The translations under genes and the position numbers were made by a program. Shown piece by piece: positions 35,329 to 43,717 of a stretch of DNA of 64,000 nt (position 1 is the stretch's first letter; each line of letters begins with the position of its first letter). Where the stretch lies: NCBI GenBank assembly GCA_030068525.1, contig JASJOS010000026.1, forward strand, positions 1 to 64,000, in the 5' to 3' direction. This DNA comes from Xanthocytophaga flava (GTDB taxonomy: Bacteria; Bacteroidota; Bacteroidia; Cytophagales; 172606-1). The notes below the pieces were generated by a model. The model did not search any database. It saw only the letters and a program-made list of their open reading frames with translations, and was not told the origin of the DNA.

Positions 35329-35913
35329 ATGTCAAAAACTACCTTCGAGCCACTTTTTTATACACTTGAACTTATCCAAAAAATATCACCTCAAGAGAAG
35401 GAAATCATTTGTCAAAACATAGAATATCGAAAAATAAAAGAAAGTGAAATCTTATTACAAGAAGGAGCAATCGCAAAGGAACTTTTTTTTATCTGCAAAG
35501 GGGTTTTGAAGCTTGCAAATGTTAGCGAAAAAGGCAACGAAGTCGTACGTTATTTTCTAGACGAAGGGCAGTTTTGCAGCAACCTAAAAAGTTTTAATGA
35601 AAATCATGTTTCAAATTACCGTATTCAAGCATCTTGTGAAACCGAAATAATCGTTTTTAAAAGAGATAAATTATTTTTTCTGTATCAGGCCATTCCTTAT
35701 TTTAAAGAATTATTGGGTAGAATTTGCCAGCGCGCTTTATTTGACAATATTCATATACGTAATGCTTATTTGGGTGAAGATGCTACTGCCAGGTATCAGA
35801 AATTCATTTTACAACAGTCCTCCATTGCGTTAAGAGTTTCATTAAGAGATATCGCTGCTTATCTTGGAATAACACAACAATCACTAAGCAGAATAAGAAA
35901 AAATATTAATTAA
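35329..35913 (+). CDS. Crp/Fnr-family transcriptional regulator, 194 aa
   Basis: The ATG at 35329 (MSKTTFEPLFYTLE) is chosen over the frame start at 35296. Residues ~15-125 form a cyclic-nucleotide-binding beta-roll (ILLQEGAIAKELFFICKGVL). A C-terminal winged HTH (VSLRDIAAYLGITQQSLSRI) follows. It lacks the conserved Arg-Ser of cAMP-binding Crp and the Cys cluster of Fnr, like most Bacteroidota members of unknown ligand. The downstream partner gene appears decayed (35950-36096). Confidence 0.85.
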   Translation: MSKTTFEPLFYTLELIQKISPQEKEIICQNIEYRKIKESEILLQEGAIAKELFFICKGVLKLANVSEKGNEVVRYFLDEGQFCSNLKSFNENHVSNYRIQASCETEIIVFKRDKLFFLYQAIPYFKELLGRICQRALFDNIHIRNAYLGEDATARYQKFILQQSSIALRVSLRDIAAYLGITQQSLSRIRKNIN

Positions 35914-36292
35914 TTCGTTTTTTACTATTTGGTAGATCCGCTCAAAAAAATACGCGCTACTTTTGTTTTGGTTCTTCACATTGCAGGTGCTCTTGTGTAG
36001 GATAGGTTACCAAAGGTAGGTTACAAAGAAAGTGTGGCGTATAGTGTAGGAATAAATGCAACTATTCAGTTACTTGCGCTCATTCCTGCGTTGTAAACAA
36101 TGGAACTAAAAATAAGTTATCCTATGCCTGTTCCTTTGTATGAATTTATTCAAACAGGTGAGAAAGATGAACAATTGCTTACAACACCGTGCACGCTGAT
36201 AACCGTAGCATAACACAGTACCTTACCACAAGTCAAACGTATACAGTGGAAGTTGATTCATTGTATGCTGTTGCAAAACCATACCAAACTAA
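35914..36292 (+). pseudogene. Decayed remains downstream of the Crp/Fnr gene
   Basis: At 36007-36096 a plus frame reads LPKVGYKESVAYSVGINATI and QLLALIPAL before TAA. Upstream, shifted frames give VLHIAGAL. This looks like the end of a small membrane protein, perhaps DoxX-like, but the family is uncertain. A 37-codon open frame (36100-36213, MELKISYPMPVPLYEF) follows and may be another fragment. Confidence 0.35.
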
Positions 36293-37597
36293 ATGATGCA
36301 GAGATTTCTTGTAATGGTTTTTGTTTTCCTAACACTATCGTGTATAGCTGTAGGACAAAACAAAAATCAAAAGGTTTTTACTTCCGACATTGACAACTTC
36401 TGGAGCGCCTATGACAGTTGCAGGACAACAACAGATAGTCTTCAACAACTCCGCTACATTCAAACCCTCTACATCGACAAAGGCACAGAAGGACTAAAAG
36501 CTTTCATGAAAGCCAGGGATTATTCAGCCGAACGATGGGTAAGCCTTATCCGTCGATTACCCAGATTCTGGAATTCCATCCGACCTAATACGCTGGCTGC
36601 CAAGTCAAAGGCGAAGGAAATTGAATCAAGCATTCAAAAACTAAAAAAGCTGTATCCCGAGCTAAAAGAAGCCAAAATGTATTTTACCATTGGTGGACTT
36701 CGTTCCGGTGGGACTACTACCGATGATAAGGTCTTGATTGGAGCAGAAATCGCTACCGGAGATCCTTCTACTGATGTGTCAGAGTTTTCCAGTAAATGGT
36801 TAGAGGGGGTATTTAAAAACCAGAAAACAAACAACATCGTTTCATTGAACATCCATGAATATGTTCACACCCAGCAAAAAGGAGAACCCGAAACTCTCTT
36901 AGGGCAGTCCCTCAAAGAAGGAGCCTGCGACTTTATCACGGAACTGGTTATGGGTAAGCCCTTGCAGAATAACTATATTGTGTATGGGAGAGAACATCGC
37001 AATGAATTGAAAGAGCAGTTTAAGCTGGATATGTTTACTTCAGCTTCTGGCAATTGGCTGTACAACGGCTCCAATGCAAAGGTGATGGCTGATCTGGGCT
37101 ATTTTATGGGGTATGATATCTGTAAGTCTTACTATACTCATTCCAATGACAAAAAGCAGGCTATCAAGAGTATTATTGAACTGAATTATGCTGATACGGC
37201 TGCCGTTGAAAGTTTCCTTGCCAAATCAAAATACTATACCGAACCCATCAATAAACAAGAACTGGTACAGCGTTTTAAAGCTAAGCAGCCTTTTGTTTTA
37301 CGGCTGGAACCCTTTTCCAATGGCGACACATTGGTAGATACCAAAATCAAAGAACTAAAAATTGTTTTTTCTATCCCGATGAGTAAACAAGGATACTCAA
37401 TCAATCTCAGTGAAAGAGGCAGAGAGTACGCACCCATGGCAGGGGTAGGAGGTTTCTCAGAAGATGGCACTTGTTTTACACTCATGCTGGATATGAAGCC
37501 TGATCATGAGTACGAGTTTATAATCACAGACAAGAGCTTTAAGTCTACCGAAGGATATCCGCTACGACCTTATGAAGTAAAATTCAAAACGAAATGA
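36293..37597 (+). CDS. Secreted HExxH metalloprotease-like protein, 434 aa
   Basis: Signal peptide 1-21 (ending AVGQ). The catalytic part has HEYVH at residues 188-192 with a downstream Glu in LKEGACDFITEL (about 209), the gluzincin layout. It resembles DUF2268/GldB-like predicted zinc proteases of Bacteroidota. Residues ~335-434 form an Ig-like SbsA-type domain (ELKIVFSIPMSK ... YEVKFKTK). Likely acts on extracellular or periplasmic protein. An alternate start two codons on is possible (MM). Confidence 0.8.
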   Translation: MMQRFLVMVFVFLTLSCIAVGQNKNQKVFTSDIDNFWSAYDSCRTTTDSLQQLRYIQTLYIDKGTEGLKAFMKARDYSAERWVSLIRRLPRFWNSIRPNTLAAKSKAKEIESSIQKLKKLYPELKEAKMYFTIGGLRSGGTTTDDKVLIGAEIATGDPSTDVSEFSSKWLEGVFKNQKTNNIVSLNIHEYVHTQQKGEPETLLGQSLKEGACDFITELVMGKPLQNNYIVYGREHRNELKEQFKLDMFTSASGNWLYNGSNAKVMADLGYFMGYDICKSYYTHSNDKKQAIKSIIELNYADTAAVESFLAKSKYYTEPINKQELVQRFKAKQPFVLRLEPFSNGDTLVDTKIKELKIVFSIPMSKQGYSINLSERGREYAPMAGVGGFSEDGTCFTLMLDMKPDHEYEFIITDKSFKSTEGYPLRPYEVKFKTK

Positions 37598-37879
37598 ATG
37601 ACATACAACAAACAGCTTTGACAACTAATGGCTGTAGCTTATTCTCCTGTCAACAAACCGGTCGTAACCATTTATTGGCTACTGAGCGTAAAGAATGTTT
37701 AGCTTGGGTTTTTTCTTTAAAATTTGTTCGATAAATTGTCATTGTACGAAGCAGATACGCTTCAATTAGTCAGCGCTGTAAAATTAGTTTGCATATTGAT
37801 TGAGTTTGGTCGCTTATACTCTGTGCAACTGATACCCTTTCTCAAAGTTTAAACATACTCTAAAATACTAAGAGATAGT
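37598..37879. other. Gap, nothing recognised
   Basis: Short AT-rich stretch without open frame, hairpin or repeat that I could identify. Confidence 0.4.
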
Positions 37880-38611
37880 ATGCTTTTACATCGATTATGG
37901 TTCCCGGCAGGATTGTTTCTAATCTTATCCTTTTTGTCAGTTAGATATAGCATGGGTCAACCTGGCCCTATAAAATCTTTGAGAATTAAACAATTTTGTG
38001 ATTCTCAGGGAGAAGTAATCTTCTTTTTTGCAGTACCAACAGAAAAAAAGAACAGAAAAGCTAACCACCCCATTCCCAGCATGAAAGGTTATTCTCTTAA
38101 GGTATATTATTTTGAAAAAAGAGATTCAACACAACATATACAGTATGAAATAGATAATGGGGCGCTTAATGGGTTGAGTGGAGAGCAGATTCTGAAACAG
38201 TATATGGATGGAGTTAGGAGTAACAAAAGACTAGCCAGAAAGTTGCCTACCTATCGTAAACTTGCCACCTACCTGGAGACTCGTGCTTATCAACATGCCA
38301 GTGATACCGTATTAAAAATTCCAGATCCTAATAATCCTCAAACAGATATCCCTATAAAAGATCTGTATACTTATCTTCTAACTGGGAATATTCAATTCTT
38401 AACCTTTTCATATAAAGGATATCCCTTTACACTTCTGATTGAATTCAAAAACGAGAATACAAAAGAAGTAATGCATTTGCTGGTAAAAAATATATATGTA
38501 GATGACATCGATGAAGTGTCCTTCCAGCCAGGGTATTATGTAATTGATGCAGGGAAAACTGATAACTGGAATATAACTCCGATTTACTGGAAGGAGACAC
38601 ATAAGAAATAA
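37880..38611 (+). CDS. Exported protein, 243 aa, unknown function
   Basis: Signal peptide 1-27 (LFLILSFLSVRYSMGQ). The mature part is mixed, with a lysine-rich stretch after residue 55 and a helical centre around GEQILKQYMDGVRS. No lipobox, anchor or catalytic motif. It stands alone. Unrecognised. Confidence 0.6.
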   Translation: MLLHRLWFPAGLFLILSFLSVRYSMGQPGPIKSLRIKQFCDSQGEVIFFFAVPTEKKNRKANHPIPSMKGYSLKVYYFEKRDSTQHIQYEIDNGALNGLSGEQILKQYMDGVRSNKRLARKLPTYRKLATYLETRAYQHASDTVLKIPDPNNPQTDIPIKDLYTYLLTGNIQFLTFSYKGYPFTLLIEFKNENTKEVMHLLVKNIYVDDIDEVSFQPGYYVIDAGKTDNWNITPIYWKETHKK

Positions 38612-38658
38612 AAAATACTAAAATAGTTTATTGGCCCTACTCTATTCCTACAATTTCC

Positions 38659-38735
38659 TCCTCATGTTGCGTGTCATCACTATCATGAAGGGTGGGAAAG
38701 CGGTCGTTGGTGAATAACACCAACGACGGGAGGAA
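38659..38735 (+). repeat. Double-hairpin repeat R2, copy 2
   Basis: Contains GTGGGAAAGCGGTCGTTGG and TGAATAACACCAACGACGGG, a strong hairpin GTCGTTGGTG/CACCAACGAC. Its first hairpin (TGTTGCGTGTCATCAC) is weaker than in copy 1. It lies in the leader of the 38776 gene, as copy 1 lies before the 12616 gene. Confidence 0.65.
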
Positions 38736-38775
38736 CGATCGGAAAGATGTTACTAAAAAAACTAAGTGTGATGCC

Positions 38776-39369
38776 ATGAAATTGATAAATGAAATTACAG
38801 AGTTAATGTTAGAGAATGCAGCTATGAACTCTGATGATCCTGCATCCGGGTATCACTGGGATAGAATTTATGATCTGATAGTACAACAAGATGATTCTAT
38901 CATTTTGTTGTTTCTTGATTCGTTAAATGATGAGCTAATGGAAAATGATTCTTTTGTTGGTGTTCTATGTTCATTTTTAGGGTATTTCGTCGGACATTTT
39001 CAAAGTAAAAAAATACTGGAGGCAGTAGATGATCTACCAAAAAGATTTTCTCATATTAACCGTATAGAATGGTTGAGATCCTGTGTAGTTATAGCCAAAG
39101 AGGCTATGGATACAGAAGAGCAGGTTTTGTTTGAAAAAAAAATGAATAAACTTGTTGCAATGGAAGAGGGTGACTTACTAAATGCTGTGGAAAAAATTAC
39201 AGATGAACGTACTTTAATTGTACTTTATTCACATTTGCCAGATATTATTCAACGTTTGAAAAGTAAACACTTAGTAGATGTAATGGGAGAAAATCTATAT
39301 AAGTTGGATAGTTTTAAAGAAAAAGAATGGGCTTACTTTAATTTTCAAACGGCCAAAGATCTTTTATAG
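38776..39369 (+). CDS. Hypothetical helical protein, 197 aa (immunity-like)
   Basis: The ATG at 38776 (MKLINEITELMLENAAMNSD) is chosen. A longer frame to 38692 runs through the R2 hairpin, and a decayed paralogue at 55936 starts at the equivalent Met. The protein is all-helical and acidic, with an internal repeat-like alternation typical of HEAT-like immunity proteins. No signal peptide. Function unknown. Confidence 0.65.
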   Translation: MKLINEITELMLENAAMNSDDPASGYHWDRIYDLIVQQDDSIILLFLDSLNDELMENDSFVGVLCSFLGYFVGHFQSKKILEAVDDLPKRFSHINRIEWLRSCVVIAKEAMDTEEQVLFEKKMNKLVAMEEGDLLNAVEKITDERTLIVLYSHLPDIIQRLKSKHLVDVMGENLYKLDSFKEKEWAYFNFQTAKDLL

Positions 39370-39552
39370 CCAGTTTTCTGCAAGTTGTTTTTCTAACTAG
39401 AGTGAGTATAAAATTGTATCCAAAAACATGAGTCATCCTGAATTTAGCTCGTCCGCAAGGTGAAATATAGTTCCAGACAGAGAATTATTCCTATCCACTG
39501 ATTTTTCCACTTTATAACTGCCTCCTTTTGCTGAGGAAGATCACTGAAAATC

Positions 39553-40008
39553 TTATCCGGTTTTGCGTTCGATAGTTATCTGCCCGTAAGCCAGGCAGGC
39601 TGACTTTGCCGTTTGTGTAATTTTGGGGTCCTGGGTGATGACTGTTTCCAAAAAGCTGCGGTTTGCATCTCCCCACTGATCCATCGCATCAATAATAGGC
39701 ATCAGGGACCAACCAATTTCTGTTAAGGAATACTCTACCTTAGGCGGTAATTGAGGGAAAATCTTTTTCTCTACCATACCATGCATCTCCAGTTCCTTAA
39801 GCTGCACGTTCAGCACCCTGCGGGTGGCATCGGGTAACAGGCGCAGCATCTGACTTGGCCGCTTTATATCCAGCGAAATAGCTTTCAAAAGGGCCGGTTT
39901 CCATTTGCCATTCAGTACCTCTCGGGTCAGGTGCAGGCCACAATCTATCGTTAGAGGAATCTTTCTTTCGTACATGGGATCTTTACGTATGCTGTTAACT
40001 TTATTCAA
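39553..40008 (-). CDS. HxlR-family transcriptional regulator, 151 aa
   Basis: Winged-helix HxlR protein: LTREVLNGKWKPALLKAI (HTH entry, with the Cys29 GLHL before it in DCGLHLT), RRVLNVQLKELEMHGMVEKK (recognition helix) and PPKVEYSLTEIGWSLMPII (wing). Divergent from the ene-reductase at 40132, with palindromes between them; probably its electrophile- or redox-responsive repressor. The C-terminal extension (after ~125) is longer than usual. An internal Met12 start is possible. Confidence 0.85.
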   Translation of the reverse strand: MNKVNSIRKDPMYERKIPLTIDCGLHLTREVLNGKWKPALLKAISLDIKRPSQMLRLLPDATRRVLNVQLKELEMHGMVEKKIFPQLPPKVEYSLTEIGWSLMPIIDAMDQWGDANRSFLETVITQDPKITQTAKSACLAYGQITIERKTG

Positions 40009-40023
40009 AAATAAGGATTATAT

Positions 40024-40054
40024 CTCAATTGAGTATATGGGATAAATTTATCCC
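40024..40054. promoter_or_regulatory. Palindromes in the HxlR/ene-reductase divergent promoter
   Basis: CTCAATTGAG at 40024-40033 and GGGATAAATTTATCCC at 40039-40054 are perfect palindromes in the 123-bp divergent gap. They suit dimeric HxlR binding and overlap the likely promoters. Binding is inferred. Confidence 0.55.
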
Positions 40055-40131
40055 TATAGCATAAGTTTCTCCCATATTGTGCTGCTGCTGCCTAAGTCCG
40101 AAGTTTGCTTAAAAAAACAACGGAAAAGATA

Positions 40132-41280
40132 ATGAAAAATACAGCACAACCTCTGTTAGAAGAATACCAGCTAGGTGACTTGACATTGAAGAACCGGGTC
40201 GTAATGGCCTCACTCACCCGCGGACGTGCCACCAATGCAGGCCTTGTTCCTACGCCTCTCATGGCCGAGTATTATGCCCAGCGTGCATCCGCAGGGTTAA
40301 TTATCAGTGAAGGCACCTGGGTAAGTGCCAAGTCTATCGGTTTTATCAATGTACCTGGTATCTATACCCACGAGCAAGTTGAAGGATGGAAACTGGTTAC
40401 TCAGGCCGTACATGCCAACGGTGGTTTGATCTTCTCCCAACTCGGACATGTTGGCTCGGCATCCCACCCGGATTTCTTCGGGGGTGAGTTGCCTGCCGGA
40501 CCTTCGGCCATTAATCCGCAAACCCGTTCGTTTACGCCTGAGGGCTTCAAAGACTCACTCACACCCCGCGAGTTCACCGTTGCGGAAATCAAACAGACAA
40601 TACAGGATTATAAGCAGGCAGCTACAAATGCCAGGGAAGCTGGATTTGACGGGGTCGAGATTCACGCACAGGTAGGAATGCTGATTCCGCAATTTTTAAG
40701 TCTGGCTACCAACCAGCGTACTGATGCATATGGAGGAAACATTGAAAACCGTGCCCGTATTATTTTTGAGATTCTGGATGCCATTCTGGAAGTTTGGGAT
40801 AGTACACGCGTAGCCATTAAGTTTACGCCTGTAGCACTCAGCCATGTGGGCATCATCACGCCAGATGAAGAAACGATACCCATATTTCAGTATATCCTAA
40901 GAAAGCTAAGTGAGTACAACCTGGCGTATCTGCAGATTGTGGGTCCGGCAGAAGATTTAACTGGTACACCCGTAGCAATATTGCAGGATGATTATTTCAG
41001 TCATTTTCGTCGGAACTACAGGGGCAGACTTATGGTGAACCTGGGTTTTACGCAGGAAAGCGGCAATGCCATTGTAAGGGAAGGCACAGCCGACCTGGTA
41101 TCTTTTGGTACTCCCTTTATTGCCAACCCGGATCTGGTAGAACGCTTTCAGCATAACCTGCCACTAGCTGAAGGCAATCCGGATACATATTATACGGGTG
41201 GAGAAAACGGCTACGCCGATTACCCGAGAGCACTATATAATGGGGCTATGGCACAGTCAGACCAGGTGGAGGCCGAATAA
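40132..41280 (+). CDS. Old Yellow Enzyme-family ene-reductase, 382 aa
   Basis: FMN-dependent TIM-barrel flavoprotein that reduces activated C=C bonds with NAD(P)H (NemA/alkene reductase group). Seen: LKNRVVMASLTRGRATNAG, FSQLGHVGSASHP, FDGVEIHAQ, TNQRTDAYGGNIENRAR, VNLGFTQESG and DLVSFGTPFIANPDLVERF. The ATG at 40132 is preferred over an upstream TTG (40105). Oddity: the usual substrate-anchoring HxxNGY is H178-A-Q-V-G-M, so the Asn partner is Val and the Tyr is Met. Substrate binding may differ. Confidence 0.88.
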   Translation: MKNTAQPLLEEYQLGDLTLKNRVVMASLTRGRATNAGLVPTPLMAEYYAQRASAGLIISEGTWVSAKSIGFINVPGIYTHEQVEGWKLVTQAVHANGGLIFSQLGHVGSASHPDFFGGELPAGPSAINPQTRSFTPEGFKDSLTPREFTVAEIKQTIQDYKQAATNAREAGFDGVEIHAQVGMLIPQFLSLATNQRTDAYGGNIENRARIIFEILDAILEVWDSTRVAIKFTPVALSHVGIITPDEETIPIFQYILRKLSEYNLAYLQIVGPAEDLTGTPVAILQDDYFSHFRRNYRGRLMVNLGFTQESGNAIVREGTADLVSFGTPFIANPDLVERFQHNLPLAEGNPDTYYTGGENGYADYPRALYNGAMAQSDQVEAE

Positions 41281-41325
41281 TAGGTACTTATCCAGATACA
41301 TGGTCAGGCTGGATTTTGCGTTTCT

Positions 41326-41402
41326 CCCCAGTTTGCGTGTTAGCACCATTATGAATGGTGGGAAGCAGGTCGTTGGTGAATAACACCAACGACGGGAGGA
41401 AA
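41326..41402 (+). repeat. Double-hairpin repeat R2, copy 3
   Basis: CCCCAGTTTGCGTGTTAGCA, then ATGAATGGTGGGAAGCAGG and the hairpin GTCGTTGGTG...CACCAACGAC, closely matching copy 2. It lies directly after the ene-reductase gene and next to MITE-like copy B. Confidence 0.7.
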
Positions 41403-41431
41403 GTAAAGATGTCGACGACGGGAAAACAAAA

Positions 41432-41956
41432 CACTCTCCCTGTCCTCCTGAAAGGAATCCCCCTTGCTGTCCTTCTGAAAGAATCTTGTGACAAATAGAA
41501 CTATGTCTGGTTTCTGAGAGAAGAAATACACTCCAATCGTAAAGGTCGCCGGTCTTACCACCAGTTCCTTTCAGGAGGACAGCAAAGGGGGGAAGGGCTC
41601 AAAAAAGAGATTATCTCCTAAAAGCTGCAAAATTGAAAAAGATATGGGACAAGATAAGGGAAAGCCCCTTTATCCTTATCTTGTCCCATATCTTTTCTGG
41701 AAATGAAGGTTTTAAAAAGAAAGACGCTGGTTCGAACGTCCGTTCGGACCTAAAATGAAAGCAACGTCCGTTGCGTTGGGGCAAATTGATACTTGTTCAG
41801 GTTTGTGATAGTACCCAAACAAGGTTTTACCCACCAACGCAGCGGACGCTGCTCTCAAAATGGGCACAAGCGGACGCTTGCGCCAGAAATTTTCTTTATT
41901 TCTAGAAAAGATATCGGACACGATAAGCCTCTTTATCCTGTCCCATATCCTTTGTG
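41432..41956. repeat. MITE-like dispersed repeat, compound copy B
   Basis: Two half-copies joined tail to tail. The inner-arm block (from 41440, GTCCTCCTGAAAGGAATC) leads to a terminal repeat ending 41659. A 24-bp inverted repeat (41636-41659 against 41674-41697, one mismatch) then begins the second half, which carries the GGTTCGAACGTCCGTTCGGA and GCGGACGCTTG parts inverted relative to copy A. A further terminal-repeat pair lies at about 41906-41952. Noncoding. Confidence 0.7.
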
Positions 41957-42029
41957 AAGATACAGACAAATTTTGGTACAAAGAGAGCAAAGGAAACTTC
42001 AATCGTGTGTGGTTGTATAGGTGCGTTGG

Positions 42030-42145
42030 CAATCTTTTCTCCGCGAGGTTGGCCTTTGGCCTGTGGGGGGGAGGATCGGAGAAAAGTGTCCTTTTTTGCT
42101 TACTTTTTTAGACAAGCAAAAAAGTAACAGGCCGCAAGTAGACTC
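42030..42145 (-). repeat. Repeat R3, copy 1 (inverted relative to 53850)
   Basis: Contains TCTCCGCGAGGTTGGCCTTT, GGCCTGTGGGGGG, AGAAAAGTGTCC and AGCAAAAAAGTAAC. The same sequence occurs in reverse orientation at about 53850-53990. Each copy stands beside a MITE-like element. Confidence 0.6.
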
Positions 42146-42233
42146 ATGTAAGAGACAATAAACCAAACTAGGGAAAGGCAATAAGAAGAGAAATGCGCTG
42201 GACTTTAAACCAACTTAGCCAGAGAGATTACAG

Positions 42234-42278
42234 TAGGAAATAGGTCGTTGGTGATAACACACAACAACGGGAAGAAGA
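42234..42278 (+). repeat. Double-hairpin repeat R2, partial copy 4
   Basis: AGGAAATAGGTCGTTGGTG, ATAACACACAACAACGGG and AAGAAG. Only the second hairpin is present, with a damaged right arm. Confidence 0.55.
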
Positions 42279-42362
42279 AAAACCAGCGTCTATACTCTGT
42301 TCAAAAGCATAAACGCTGGTTTTGTAAAACAAACTCACATCCAACATGCAGGATCACCCATG

Positions 42363-43697
42363 TTAGTTACCTAAGTATCCTGAGAAAGAAAAGTTTGTAT
42401 TTTCCTGACTAAACATTCCTCCCAGCAACTGATGGGCACCTCCAATATATTTCACAGTGAAAGTGTCATTGTCAATATAACTTAGTAACCCTGACAGATC
42501 ACCCTGAATAGCCCACGCAACGTCGTTTGCCTGATTAAACGTAAACTTGAAAATACCCGCCTCATTCAACTCATATGTATACATATACTGACCCAAAAAC
42601 AGGTTTCCATTTTGCGTGACATAAACATCTATCAGCAGTGTATGCGTGGAGGGTTTAAATACAAAGTCCATCTGCTTGAGTGTTAGTTTATAATCACCGG
42701 CAAGCATACTTTCTCTGGCCTGACTGTACAGCGATAGAAACTCATCTGACTGCCCCAGTAACGGATAGAAATCGGTATTTTCAGGAACTTGCAAAAAAGC
42801 ATACTTCGATCCCAGCGTGCTCGAAAGGGGAATGCTGGGAGTAAGAATGAAAAGCGAGTTGTCGTTAATAATCCGGCGGGTGGCATCTACATAAAATTCC
42901 TGTTTATCCTCGTCCCAGTGTAGTTCTTTGAAACTAGCTCCGGCTATGGTAAACGCAGTTGTTAAGCTAATGCCGGATGGGGAAAAGGTAAATGGCGTAG
43001 TAAACTCCTCTATCTCTGATCCATCTGCGGAGAGGTATTGGGAAGCTATCGTTTTAGTCAGGGTACTGATCGCTAACGGAATCGTTGTCTTATCGGGCAG
43101 CGTCAAACGCAGACCTTTATGGCTTGCCACGTATTGAAGCATGTTTTTCATCTGCCCACTGGTTAGCTGGGTTACCTCCGGCTGGGTCACCTTGGTAAGG
43201 GTGATGCTGGATTTATTTTGTATCCCTTCCAATACAATGCTGTCTCCGGCAGTGCTGGCTATGGCAAACTGAAAATCAGACAGCAAGCCTGATCCGTTGT
43301 CCCCTCCGTTGACGTTCCCGTTGGGATCTGCCGGCAAGTGAATATATGAGTACGTATCAAAGCTAAGGGTTGGACGTTGTAGTGCCTTCAGTACCCAGGT
43401 TCCTTCGGCTGCGGTGCCGGCGGTAGTCTGGTTAAAATCAGCTAACATGGTTACTTTGCCTTCAGTGTGAAAGTCGAAGTAATAAAAGAATACAGGTCCA
43501 AGCTTGGTCTTCAGAGTGCCTTTCCAGCCATGTGGGGCCGATAAGAGTAAATCATTGTAGGCATCCAATGTCTTTCGTAACCGTTCATCGGGCGATTGAT
43601 CGTAGATAGAGTTATATTCTTTCTCGCACGAGAGCAAAAATCCACATACACAAACTGTAAGGAATATGTGGAATAAAAGAGAGCGCTTATGAATCAT
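42363..43697 (-). CDS. DUF4302 family lipoprotein, 444 aa
   Basis: Lipobox CGFLLSCEKEY at residues ~18-28. The N-terminal AYNDLLLSAPHGWKGTL and TEGKVTMLADFN stretches are typical of DUF4302, a SusE/SusF-like surface lipoprotein family found next to SusC/SusD pairs and a zinc metallopeptidase. Probably an outer-membrane partner that binds the ligand. It is the last gene of the uptake operon, 21 bp after the metallopeptidase gene. Confidence 0.8.
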   Translation of the reverse strand: MIHKRSLLFHIFLTVCVCGFLLSCEKEYNSIYDQSPDERLRKTLDAYNDLLLSAPHGWKGTLKTKLGPVFFYYFDFHTEGKVTMLADFNQTTAGTAAEGTWVLKALQRPTLSFDTYSYIHLPADPNGNVNGGDNGSGLLSDFQFAIASTAGDSIVLEGIQNKSSITLTKVTQPEVTQLTSGQMKNMLQYVASHKGLRLTLPDKTTIPLAISTLTKTIASQYLSADGSEIEEFTTPFTFSPSGISLTTAFTIAGASFKELHWDEDKQEFYVDATRRIINDNSLFILTPSIPLSSTLGSKYAFLQVPENTDFYPLLGQSDEFLSLYSQARESMLAGDYKLTLKQMDFVFKPSTHTLLIDVYVTQNGNLFLGQYMYTYELNEAGIFKFTFNQANDVAWAIQGDLSGLLSYIDNDTFTVKYIGGAHQLLGGMFSQENTNFSFSGYLGN

Positions 43698-43717
43698 GAT
43701 GTTATGTCTAAGTTTAA

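Noticed and set aside
41432-42181. Open frames of 60-106 codons through the MITE and R3 repeats
   Set aside because: Similar frames appear on both strands wherever the repeats occur; frames are not kept between copies.
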